Shown here: positions 40,321 through 51,673 of the stretch, piece after piece
Layout of the letters: each line of letters opens with the position of its first letter
Position numbering within the stretch: the first letter of the stretch is position 1
NCBI GenBank assembly: GCA_029945375.1
Contig: CM057069.1
Location: 1,178,001-1,242,000 of the forward strand
Direction: 5' to 3'
Length of the DNA stretch: 64,000 nt
Source of the DNA: Agaricus subrufescens
Taxonomy: Eukaryota; Basidiomycota; Agaricomycetes; Agaricales; Agaricaceae
Translations under genes and position numbers: made by a program
Notes under the pieces: model-generated
The model's database searches: none
The model's input: only the letters and a program-made list of their open reading frames with translations
Told to the model about the DNA's origin: nothing

Positions 40321-43300
40321 AAGTATTGCTCTGTGCCGGGGATTTTAATATCCAAGACTGGGAATGGGACGATGGAGCGGCGTCACAAGTACGGCCCTCC
40401 TCCCCATATATGCGCCTCAAAGATTTATGCACTAATCTTGAAATTCAATATGTGTTCCCCTCTAACGGAGGGGAACCGACTCGAATCCCAGATGACCCTA
40501 ATTCAAGGGCGTCTGTCATCGATCTTGTGTTCGCTTCAGTGGGCATTATTAACACACAGGGATTTTATTATGAAATCAAGACTAATGAAGCGCAACGGTG
40601 GGGCTCAGACCACCGACCTCTTCAAATTGAGGTACCCATCTTAGGAGAAGAACCGGAGCTTAGGGGAAAATTCAAGATAGAGGCTTTCTCGGAGGAGGAG
40701 AAGGATTATGTCAACATGATCACCATGGAGTTAGGGAACTTAGGGTGGAGAGATGCACCGGGGTCTGTTGGAGAACTGGTAGCGGTGATGGAACAGATGG
40801 AAGCAACACTGGAAAGTGCGTGGTTGAAGTTTGCGGAGGAAAGGAAGCTGAGTCGACACAGGAAGAAGTGGTGGAACTCGGAGTGTAAAGAGGCCTACCA
40901 GAAGATGATGAAAAACGGGGCGTCTCGCAATCATGTCGAATGGGGTAATCTCAAGCGAACCATTTGAAAAGCCAAACGCGAACACTTCGACAAGAAAATC
41001 AAAGAAATGGCGACAGACAACAAACGACCTTGGGACCTTATGCCATGAGTACAAGAACGCAAACTGCCGGCTGTCGAAGCCATTCAAGACAATCAAGGAC
41101 TATCGTGTAACTCCCCTGAAAAGTTATTCGACACTCTACATTCCATGTACAATTCGGCCAATAATTGCTCTATCAACCTAGAGAAGTTCACGGCGAATGT
41201 AGACAAATTACCGGAAAGAGAATGGCCCCAGTTCTCTATCCAGGAATTTCACAACAGTCTTAAAGGGTGCGCTAAGAACACGGCCCCGGGCCCGGATCAC
41301 GTCTCATGGAGGATATGGAAACTGCTTGCCTGCAGTGAAGCTGTATGTGAGCATGTTGTCAAGATTGCTAATGCCTGTATCGATCTAGGACATTGGCCCA
41401 AACACTTTAAAGCCTCAACGTCGGTCATCATCCCAAAGCCAGGCAAACCTTCATACGACAAGGCCAAATCATTCTGGCCAATCGTCTTACTCAACACAAT
41501 GGGGAAACTCATTGAGAAGATGATCGCCGACTTCAGTTCGAAGGAGTCAAGAGCAGCGCCATTCACCCATGTCAGACTGGAGGTATCATCCAACGGTCAG
41601 TCAAAGATGCAGCCACGGCCCTCACTCATCATGTGCGGGCGGGATGGTCCAACAAAAAGGTAACATTGGTTATTGCTTTCGATGTTGCCCAATTTTTCCC
41701 TTCTCTTAATCATATTGCCCTTTCTAAAATTATCGAACATTTTGGTTTTGCGAACAAAGTTGTTTCTTTCTTTTCTAATTATCTAATTGGTCGAAAAACA
41801 CAATATTCTATTAACAATTTAACCTCTCCTTTCTTTGACTCTGATGTAGGTGTAGGACAAGGTAGTGCGCTTTCTCCAATTCTTTCTGCGTTGTATTTAG
41901 CTCCTGTTTTCCATCTTTTGGACTTATGGTTATCGGATGAGGATTCTCATATTCATTTTCCTTTAACCGCTTTTCTTTCTTTTGTTGATGACGGACTTCT
42001 TGTTGCAACTGGGGATTGTAGATCGGACGTTTTGGACTCTCTAAAAGAGGCGTACACCCAAATCACTTCCATACTCACCGACTTCGGTCTGATTATGGAA
42101 CATTCAAAGACGGAACTCTTCAATTTTGCGGATTCCGCCTGCAATTATCACTTGGCCAACCCACCCCTTCCTCTTGGGTTTGGCCCATTTACAACGACCA
42201 ACCCTCTTACCCCCAAGACTATATGGAGGTACCTTTTTTTTTTTTTTTATCAATGGGACCTCCCGGTCGACCTTTATTCACAGTGGCTCTTGAATACAAA
42301 TGGATCGTAAGTACCATACCACTACAAAATGGCTGCCATAATGCGTTGCCTTTTAGGGGCCCCCAGACCCATATCTCTTCAGCCTAAGGCTAGGAGGGAA
42401 AGAAATGTATCTGCACGACTAGGTCAAGCGCTCGAAGAATAATCACTTTTTTTGTACACCTACATTTTCTAACTTTTCAATTGCGAGGTCGCAGTTGGGC
42501 GAGCGCAATGCTCAAGCCCTAGCGTAATGGTGGACCCATGAGCAGTGAGTGAGGGACTATTTCAGCCACATGCCACCCAAGTCACAAGCCCGGAAAGCCG
42601 GCATGGTGACCAGCAGTGTGCCAATCAGAATTGACGCTGATGGTGTAGGCCGCAAAAGGCGTAACCTACGGAGATGCCCTTGGGAGGGCGGTGGACGCCG
42701 CTTTGATGATGAGCAGTGGAACAATGTTGCCCGAAGGCGGGAGGAAGGAGTGTCGGGGCATCTGGGTGCCAGGAACGAATGGTGTGAGCCGGCTTCTAGA
42801 GTCGCCGGGGCCAGTCAGAGACAGAATGGAAAAGCCGGGGGGGAATAAGCTTACCAAGTGGTGGGCCAGTAGACCCGGAGTGTGAGGTCACGTCACAAAG
42901 TAACGCAACCACTTGGTGCCAGCTAAAAATAGCTAGCCAATGGTGGCCAGACCCAGGGTAGGATCCGGCCGAGAGGAAGGGAGGGGAGCCACGCACAAGT
43001 GCACAGCAGGATGGTGGCTGCCAAAGAGATGACAACCGGAGGGGATCAAGCAGCGCGATGCTGCTGAAAGATGGTGCACGATGGGGGGGTCTCTTGAAGA
43101 CACTGCAGCCCAGTGCAGAAGGGGATCGGACCATCCAACGAGGTAGGATGGCAAGACTTGGACGTGGTCGCATCCAACGTCCGTTGAGGGAAGGGAAGGT
43201 GGGCGCTGTGAGCGGTGCCGACGTGGTGGTGTCCAGAGGGCTTTGGCCAGTCCAGACAAGGGGGTGCGCCCGCTGAAGAGACGAGTGCAAGGATGGGACG

Positions 43301-45090
43301 AAGAGATTTCGTCCTGGGGGGTCAAGCAGTAGGGGAGTAACATACCCCAGTCTGCCCAACAGTGGCCACTACGACATCCAAATGATAGCACAGATAGCGG
43401 CCGTGCTATTCAACTCGAACCTCTGGGATTTCAACAGGGAGTAAAACCCCATCTACTCAGCACCTCGTCCGATTTTGCCAGGGAGTGGCACCCCCCAGCT
43501 ACTAAGGTGGACACCCCACCTATCCTAAAAGGGAAGGTGGTGGTTAGAGGTCAAGAAGGGAATGATATGGAGGTACCTCGGAATCATGTTTGACTGTAAT
43601 CTCACCTTCAAGGATCACGTCAAATTCTACGCCACGAAATCTATTTCAGCAGTTTGATGCATGAAATCCCTTGGCAACTCGGCGCGTGGACTCACAGTCA
43701 AGCAAAAACGGACGCTATACATATCGTGCGTTCAGCCAATAGCGACTTTTGGACTTCGCTGTTGGTATATTCCGGGGACCTGATGTTTTTGGACCAACGT
43801 CAAAATGGTCGAACTCACCCATTCCCAAGGAGCTCGCTGGATTACAGGCACGTTCCGAACCACCCCCATAGGTGGGATGAGTGCCGTGGCTGGCCTTATG
43901 CCCATCTCTATCACTCTCAAAAAGCTGTATGAGCACTCTACCATCCGCCTCAACATGCTACATCCCAACCATCCCGTTCTTACACTAATAGAGTGGCAGA
44001 AAGCCAAGGGCTCGACCCTACACCACAACTCCTTGGAATTCAAAACCGAGGCTATCCGACAAAAGATGAAGTCTCCCCTTGACTCCATCATTAATGTTCC
44101 CTGCAAGGAGATCTTCCACCCCCTCTCTGAGCACATTAAACCGGGACATCGACTCATTGACCGATGCCCTGATCACATAAAGTTCATCCACCCCCCCACG
44201 GACAAGGATGACTCCTTCCTCTATCACCTTGACATTCATGGGGCGAACATTCATAACACCAGCAACCTTCATGTTATCACAGCCGGTGCCCTTAACCCAA
44301 TCAATCCCTCCCATCCCCTGGAGAATCAGAGTCATTCCCACATCGCTTTGTCCACCGTTTTCAACGACAAAATGATATTGTCCAAAACCCGTGCCGCTGG
44401 CCGCAGAGTCACGAAGGAAACAATTGTAGGATGGTCTGCTTTCCTCGGCCTCCTCAAAGCGTATCGCAAATTGGAGAAGGGACTCGACGTCAAACGAGTC
44501 ATTCTTTACACCACCTCGCCATCCACTGTTCACGAACTTATGGCAGTTTCATCTAAGCCATTCAGTAGTCAATTGTCGATTGCCGTCTCGCTCTTCCAAG
44601 AGAGTTGGGCTACTCGACCACTGGATAGCAATGTCAGCCTTCAGCCGGTGGCTTTCCAGGCTTATTGGAATGCTAGAAAAGAGCGGACTTTCACTTGGGC
44701 AGGGATACAGTTTCCTCAATCCGCGTCATACAGATGGGCCAGAAGCAAGACCACCAAATCCGCAATCACACTATGGCAACAAGGGTTCAATGACCCAATG
44801 AACCGGTCCTGCTTCAAGGGGCAAGGCTGGTATGACACAAAATCCTGTAAAGCTGAATCTGAGAGGTTGAAGCATTGTGCTTCGTATCCAGATCACTTTT
44901 GGGTATCAAGCAGGGAATTGAGAGTGGGGCTAGCCACCTCCCCCTTTGCTCTGCATGATGAATTTCACGACGGTAGTTTTGGGACTGGGATGTTGAGGCC
45001 GGACGCCTCCTACTCAGACTATCAACTCCGTCCGGGGAAGAAGAAGTCTGGCCGGTTAAAACAGGGCGGTGCCGCTGGTGATAGTGACAC
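40321..45090 (+). pseudogene. LINE copy 2, ORF2 pseudogene, interrupted
   Basis: Matches ORF2 of the LINE at 51674-56383 from about residue 175 (LCAGDFNIQDWEWDDGAAS) onward: endonuclease (WGSDHRPLQIE), reverse transcriptase (TAPGPDHVSWRIWK, IPKPGKPSYDKAKS, FDVAQFFPSLNHI, GVGQGSALSPIL, FVDDGLLVA) and, after nc-d at 42234-43564, the downstream domain (MFDCNLTFKDHVKF, TTSPSTVHELM). In-frame stops at about 40965 and 41047 and a frameshift near 41560-41640 disable it. The 5' end and the 3' end with tail are missing. It is diverged enough from the intact LINE to be an older copy. Confidence 0.88.
42234..43564 (-). mobile_element. Non-coding LINE derivative nc-d, full length
   Basis: Poly(T) 42234-42247, family body and complete 5' end at 43530-43564. 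The 13-bp TSD ATATGGAGGTACC (42221-42233 and 43565-43577) interrupts the reverse transcriptase gene of LINE copy 2 at the codons for IWRYLGI. An nc element thus landed in an old copy of its presumed helper. Confidence 0.9.
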
Positions 45091-45211
45091 CTGACTGTTA
45101 AATATGTGCCACTGATCTCAAAACAATTGTAAGTTCATGGTCGACAAGCCAACTCACCTCAACTTAGCTTATGGTTCTGCAACTACGGCGCGTGAACTCC
45201 CTTTCCACCCC
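45091..45211. other. Unassigned spacer
   Basis: Short sequence between LINE copy 2 and nc-e. No gene was found. Its last 17 bases (AACTCCCTTTCCACCCC) equal a segment of the copia reverse transcriptase gene, seen for example at 50624-50640, directly before the poly(T) of nc-e. Confidence 0.5.
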
Positions 45212-46550
45212 TTTTTTTTTTTTTTTTGTAATCAATGGGGACCTCCCGTCGACCTTATTCACAGTGGCCTTAGTCACAAATGGATCGTAAGTACCATACC
45301 ACTACGAAATGGCTGCCATAACGCGTTGCCTTATAGGGGCCCCCAGACCCATGCCTCTTCAGCCTAAGGCTAGGAGGGAAAGAAACGTATCCGCGCGACT
45401 AGGTCAAGCGCTCGAAGAATAATCACTTTTTATTTACACCTACATTTTCTAAATTTTATCCGCGGGCGAGGTCGCAGTCGGGCGAGCGCAATGCTCAAGC
45501 CCTAGCGTAATGGTGGACCCGCATACAGTGAGTGAGGGGACTATTTCCCCAGCCACATGCCACCCAAGATACGAGCCCGGAGCTGCATGGTGACCAGCGG
45601 TGCGCCAATCGGAATCGACGCTGATGATGTAGGCCGCAAAAGGCGTCACCTACGGAGATGCCCTTGGGAGGGCGGTGGACGCCGCTTTAACGATGAGTGG
45701 TGGAACAATGGTGCCCGAAGGCGGGAAGAAGGAATGTCGGGGCAGCTGGGTGCCGGGAACGAATGGTGGAGGTCGGCCATCACGTAGAGTAGCCGAGGCC
45801 GGAAAAGAGACAGAACGGATATGCCGGGGGGAAAATTGGGCAATCCAAATGGTGGGCCAGTAGACCCGGAGAGTGAGTCACGTCACCGAGGTAACGCAAC
45901 ACGCGGTGCCAGCCAGAAATAGCTGGCCAATGAGGGACGGACCCAGGGTAAGGTCCGGCCGCGTGGAGGAGGAGTGGCCACGCAAGTGCGCAGCAAGGTG
46001 GTGGCCGCCAACTAGTGACGACCGTGGAGGGGGATCGAGCGACGCGATGTCGCTGGAAAATGGTGCACGATGGGAGGGTCTCTTGTAGACACCGCAGCCC
46101 AGTGCGGAAGGGAATCGGACCACCCGATGAGGAGGGGCGGCAAAACTTGGCCGTGGTCGTATCCAACAGCCGTTGGAGGAAGGGAAAGTGGGCGCTGTGA
46201 GCGGCGCCGACGCGGTGGTGTCCGGAGGGTGGTTGCCAGTCCAGACGAGGGGGTGCGCCCGCTGAAGAGACGAGCGCGGGGGTGGGACAAGGTGATCTTG
46301 CCCCGAGGGTCGAATGGTAGGGGGAGTAATATACCCCCAGTCCAACGACGGTGGCCAGTGCGACATCCAAACGATGGCACAAACACCAGCCGTGCTATTC
46401 AACGTGAGCTCTGGGATTTCAGCAGGGAGTAACACCCCGCCTACTCAGCACCTCGTCCGATTTCGCCAGGGAGTGGCACCCCAGCTACTAAGGCGGACGC
46501 CCCACCTGTCCCAAAAGGGAAGGTGGTGGTTAGAGGTCAAGAAGGGAATG
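45212..46550 (-). mobile_element. Non-coding LINE derivative nc-e, full length
   Basis: Poly(T) 45212-45227, body, and conserved 5' end (46517-46550, CATTCCCTTCTTGACC as reverse complement). No TSD is visible: the left flank ends CTTTCCACCCC and the right flank begins TCATAATTCC. An 18-bp unassigned stretch (46551-46568) separates it from the next LTR. Confidence 0.85.
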
Positions 46551-46568
46551 TCATAATTCCCCCTTGTG

Positions 46569-46897
46569 TGTTAGAATGCCCCAAGCATTCAGTTAAGTCA
46601 TGACATTAGAGTGACTGGTTAATTTGTTTTGTGTATATCTCTCGACTTAGAGTAAAGCGGACGATTCCGCTCACGTGATAGATTAGTCAGCGCATGTTGA
46701 ACTTGCCTGTGGACGACTTAGGAGTCTTTAGCTTCTTATACTTGTCCACAGGTGAGCAATCTCTTTGTATTGTTGATTTAGCTTCTTATACTTGTCCACA
46801 GAGTAACTGTGCTAATACTAGCTCAATTCTTATCCAATCCGCTCAATACTAGCGTCGTTAGGATTGCCACTGCGAACTCTACGTTCTCGTTTCAACA
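46569..46897 (+). repeat. 5' LTR of copia 3
   Basis: 329 bp, TGTTAGAATGCCCC to CGTTTCAACA. It has the 51-bp internal duplication (two copies of GCTTCTTATACTTGTCCACAG) and an extra ~10-bp insertion (AAGTCATGAC) near its start. It should contain the promoter and RNA-processing signals of the element. Confidence 0.88.
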
Positions 46898-46910
46898 GGT
46901 TATGGGCCCC
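46898..46910 (+). promoter_or_regulatory. Primer-binding site, half-tRNA (initiator Met) type
   Basis: GGTTATGGGCCCC starts immediately after the LTR. Its first 12 bases are complementary to GGGCCCATAACC of the anticodon stem-loop of eukaryotic initiator tRNA-Met rather than to a tRNA 3' end. This is the arrangement known for Drosophila copia, where a cleaved tRNA 5' half primes minus-strand synthesis. Confidence 0.75.
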
Positions 46911-47030
46911 AGCTTCTAACGACCTACAAATCGACTTTTCATTCTTCAACCATCATCTACTCAACTCCTACTCTCTCTCATCCCTCCTCCCTCAAACTAT
47001 TTCGCTTCCCCTGCCCGCAATTTTGATCGT

Positions 47031-50000
47031 ATGGCTTCGGGTTCGCCAGCGTTCGTTAAGCTCAACGGGGAGAACTATGCCACGTGGTCCGGCGAGATGG
47101 AGGCCTGGCTACGAGCCTCAGGCCTATGGAGACTTGTTTCAGGCAAACAAAGTGCTCCCTCCATTCCCTCTTCCCCTACTCCCCAGGATTTCGCTTCCCA
47201 GTCACTCTGGGAGGACAAACTCGACAAGGCAGCTGGCTGGCTCTATCTAATGGTTGAAGAAGACCAAAGGGTGCATTTTGCAGGCATCCAGGATGATCCA
47301 ATCAAGATGTGGGCTGCTCTGGAGGCTGTACATCGTCAGAAGAAGGCTGGAATGCGATTCAATGCCTATGATGAGCTGTTTAGCATCCGAAAACTTGAGG
47401 AGGAGTCGCTCCAATCGCTTATAAACCGTGTAGAGGGCTGCAAACGTCGTCTCAAGGAGCTTAGACCGGAAAAATTCACTTTAGACGAGCTGGATGATGA
47501 GCTGGCCTCTATGGCACTCATTAGGGCGCTCCCAGACGAGTTTTCTGCTTTCACATCATCTCTGTTGCTTATGGACAAGCTGGACAAGACCACAATTCAT
47601 CAGGCCTTCGTTACAGAGGATATCCAGCGAAGGAAACGTGCTCAGGACACCTTGGGAGGCTCCCAGGCCCTGGCAGCGCGTTCTGGCTTCAAAAACGCGT
47701 CGGAGACCTGCGATTTCTGTGGGAGGACTGGTCACAAGGTGGCTAACTGCTGGATGTTTGAAAAGGCGAAGAAACGCGCTCAGGAGGACGCTCAGAAGCC
47801 TAAAACACGATGGAACAAGGCCAACAAGGCCCAGGACAGCTCCACTGACTCCCCCACCGCTTCCTCAAGCTCTAGCTCGACTCCTGGTGCCGAAAAAGCG
47901 CAGAGAGTGCGAGAATTTGCTGGAAATGCAAGTGCTCCCTCCCCTACCTCTTCCCCTTCGCTCTCTGCCCCCCTGCAGCTCAATGCTGACTTCCACTGGC
48001 TTGCAGATACAGGGGCCACTTCTCATAGGACCCCCCACAAGCATTGGTTCAAAACCTACTCCCCCCATCACATTCCCATTCGCTTAGCTGATAATTCAGT
48101 TGTCTACTCTGCTGGGGTGGGGTCTGTGGTCTTTGAGCCAGTTTTGAGCGGAAAAGTGGCTAGAGCAGTTGAGTTTACTAGAGTTTTGCATGTTCCTGCT
48201 CTCTGGAGTAATCTGCTGTCTTGTCTATACCTTGCACAGCACAAGAATTTCATTATCACCATTTCTGCTTGTTCTATGGCCTTCTGCTGCAAGGGAACAA
48301 CGCTTTTCATGGCCACCATCCATCCCAACAACTCTGCTGAGCTAGATGGCTCAACTTTGACCTCAGAGGCCGCTTTTTTTGTCTCTACACTCCCCTGTGA
48401 CCTCTCCCTATGGCATCGTCACTTTGTTCACCATAATTATGCTGATGTGAGGTCTATGGTGAACAAGGAGCTTGTTACAGGCCTCAAAATCAACTCTAAA
48501 GCGTCCCCTGACCCCATATGTGAGCCCTGCCTTGCTGGCAAGATGCATTCGCTTCCTTTCCCCTCCTCTACCAATCATAATCAATCCCCACTCGAGCTGG
48601 TGCACTCAGACCTTCACGGACCGCTCCCAGTCGCTTCCCACTCAGGCTACAAGTACTGGATAACGTTTATAGACGATGCAACGCGTTTCCGGGCTGTATA
48701 TCTGCTGAAAAGCAAGTCTGAGGCCTTTGAAGTGTTCAAAATCTACAAATCTTGGGCTGAAAACCAACTAGGAGTGAAAATGCGCGCTCTACAGGACGAT
48801 AAAGGCGGTGAATACATGTCTAAAGCCTTCCTAGCCTTCACGGAACAGTGTGGGATCGATAGGAGGCATTCTACTCGCAACAGGCCTCAGCAGAATGGTC
48901 TAGCTGAAAGAGCTAACAGGACTATGGGGGAAAGGATCACTGCCATGCTCTCTGAGTCGAAATTGCCCCCGAGTTTCTGGGGTGAATGCATCTCTTCAAT
49001 GGTGCATGTATGGAATAGGCTTCCTACGTCGTCTCTCCCTGGTTCTACACCCTTCCAAGCGTTCTATAAGCGAAAACCCGACGTCTCCCACCTCTGAGTA
49101 TGGGGGTGCACTGCCTATGTGCATATACAACGAGATAAATGCAATTCTCTTCAGCCTCACTATGAAAAATGCGTTTTCATAGGCTATCCAACTGGCTACA
49201 AGGGCTGGAAGTTCTATAACCCAGTCACCAAGCGTTCAATCATCTCTGAAAGGGCAGAATTCGATGAAAGGTACTTCCCTGGCACTTCTAGAGCTCAACT
49301 CGATGCTATTCCTTCATTTGCTGGCCCTCCCAGCTCTCCTGAGACTCCTATCACTCCAGAGCCTTCTCCAGCGCTCCCCTCGTCGCATTTCGACTTCCCA
49401 CCTCTCCAGGATGAAGGGGGTGGTATCTGGCCTCTCCCTGCACCGTCTCCGGCGCCTAGTACGACTCCTGCAAGTGATATTCCTCCTGAAGAGCCTAAAA
49501 CACTTCAAAATGCTCCTGAAGCTCCTGTGATTGCTCCTGCATCTCCTGTGCTCGCTCCTGCCTCTTCTGTCGCTCCCTCACCACCTAGAACACCTCCACA
49601 ACCTCCTGCACCGCTCCTTGTCACTCCTCCGACTGCTCCTGTGCCTGCTGAGCCCCCACGAGTCCCTAGGCGCACCAATCGAGTTAGACGACCTCCTGGT
49701 GAGTGGTGGAGGGTCAAGAACATTGACCTGCCTGGGGACAACCCAGAACTCGAAGAAGAGGCTGCTTTCCTTGTTGACAGTGATTTCTGCGATGTAGAGT
49801 TTGCTGGGACGGTTTCTAATGCAGATCCTCGGTCCTACAGGCTGGCTATGCAGTCTCCTGATCGCTCTCACTGGCAGGACGCTTGCAACACCGAGATTTT
49901 CAATCTGGAGGCCAACAACACCTGGGAACTCGTTGATTTGCCTCCTGGGAAGAAGGTAGTCAACTCTGGATGGGTATTCAAGGTTAAAAGGCATGCCGAT

Positions 50001-51190
50001 GGCTCAATTCAGCGCTACAGGGCTCGCCTTGTTGCTAAAGGCTTCTCCCAGCGTCCAGGATTCGATTACACCGAGGTTTTTGCTCCTACATTCCGCCCTG
50101 CCTCCCTGCGCCTCATCGTAGCCTTAGCTGCAAGAGAAGGCTTCAAAATGCGCTCTGTTGACATCTCTTCTGCCTTTACCTATGGGGAACTCGAAGAGGA
50201 GATCTATATGAGACAACCAGAAGGCTACCACACTGGGGGACCTAACATGGTCTTCAGGCTCCGAAAATCGCTCTATGGCCTTAAGCAGGCTGCCAGACAG
50301 TGGAGTAAGAAGCTCCGAGGTGTTCTAGAGGGTATTGGCTACTCCAGGCTTCGCTCCGACAACTCTATCTACATTTATTCCAAGGGAGACATCAAGGTCA
50401 TAGTGCCTGTCTTCATTGATGATATAACTCTGGTGTCTAAAAGCGATTCTGCTGTCTCTGCTGCTGTCTCTGAGCTATCTAGCCACTTCAAACTTCGGGA
50501 TCTCAGGTCTACCACTCTGCTACTGGGTATTCAGGTGAAGCAGGACCGCTCTAAGCGCACTATTTCGCTCTCACAAGAGCACTACATCAAGGAGCTGCTA
50601 GAAGGATTCCATATGGATGATTCTAACTCCCTTTCCACCCCACTTCCACCTGGTTCTGAGCTCTCCGACATTGTGCCCTCTCTTGAGGAGCAGGCTGAGA
50701 TGAAATCAGTTCCTTATCTCTCTGCTGTAGGTGCCCTGCAGTATCTTGCCACCATGACTCGTCCCGACATTGCCTATGCTGTCTCCTATCTCGGGAGATT
50801 CAATCATAACCCTGCTCCTGCCCACTGGCTTGCAGTGAAGCATTTACTTCGCTATTTGAAGGGCACCCTGCACTACCAGCTGGTCTACAGAGGTGGTGAC
50901 TCTGGGGAACTGTTTACCACCTATTCCGATGCCTCTCACGGCGGCTGCAAGGCCACAGGTCGAGCTACAGGTGGATATGTAACCATTGTCTCTGGTGCTG
51001 CTGTGGGCTGGTCCTCAAAGCGTCAGCCTTTTGTGACTCTCTCGAGCACTGAAGCTGAGTTTGTAGCTGCTGTTGAGGCTGGAAAGGAGATCAAGTGGAC
51101 CAGGAACATTCTCAGCGAGTTTGGCTACCCCCAGACACTTGCTTCAACTTTATTTGTTGATAACAAGTCTGGAATCAGTGTAGCAAAGAA
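47031..51190 (+). pseudogene. Copia 3 gag-pol polyprotein, one stop, 3' cut
   Basis: Starts at ATG 47031 (MASGSPAFVKLNGENYATW). In order: Gag; CCHC knuckle CDFCGRTGHKVANC; protease LADTGATSHRT; zinc region LWHRHFVHHNYADV with CEPCLAGK; integrase core SDLHGPLPV, LQDDKGGEY, NGLAERAN; proline-rich linker; reverse transcriptase (MRSVDISSAF, VFIDDITLV); and RNase H (TTYSDASHGG, SSTEAEFVAA, FVDNKSG). One TGA at 49096-49098, in DVSHL-stop-VWGC, replaces CGA found in copia 1. Otherwise gag and pol share one frame, so the family makes a single Gag-Pol frame. The coding part ends at VAKN, where the inserted poly(T) begins. Confidence 0.92.
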
Positions 51191-51566
51191 TTTTTTTTTT
51201 TTTTTTTTTTTTTTTTTGTAATTGTGGCACCTCTCGGTGGACCTTCGATTCAAAGCGCTATTTACTACAGTTAGATACTCTGAGCGTACGCTAAGAATCC
51301 GGATGCCATAACGCGTTTCCATATAGGGGCCCGAGTCCATTACATTGAGTCATTCTTACAAAGGGGCAGGGGAGATCGTATCCTGCGCGACGTGGTCAAG
51401 CGCTCGATGAGACAAAGGAAAACATAACAAAATGAATATGAAAAAGATAATGAGGAAAAAGAATAAGTGTTCGTTGAAAGGATGTTGGCAGCAAAATATT
51501 ACACTTAACTTTCAACCCTGGATAAATAGAAAGCTCGGCGTGTGCCGCTGGTGCCAAACGCGGACG

Positions 51567-51569
<3 letters not shown>
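51191..51569 (-). mobile_element. 3' UTR fragment of a type A LINE derivative
   Basis: Poly(T) of 27 nt (51191-51217), then the reverse complement of a type A 3' UTR matching 1970-2307 (GGTGCCAAACGC, then GACGATA at its inner end). It is 5'-truncated, or cut by the full-length LINE, whose poly(T) begins at 51570. Confidence 0.8.
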
Positions 51570-51597
<28 letters not shown>

Positions 51598-51673
51598 GTA
51601 TCAATGGCATTTATTTCAAAATGGACCTTAAGGGTGCCATGACGCGTACCCCGTACTTTACATCGCCTGTACT

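Larger units (their letters stand above)
46569..51190 (+). mobile_element. Copia element 3 (plus), nearly intact
   Basis: 5' LTR 46569-46897, primer-binding site 46898, leader, and one gag-pol reading frame 47031-51190 with a single stop. It is cut in RNase H by the poly(T) tail of a LINE-derivative fragment at 51191, and its 3' end and second LTR are not found downstream. It is the best reference copy of family 1 in the window. Confidence 0.9.
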
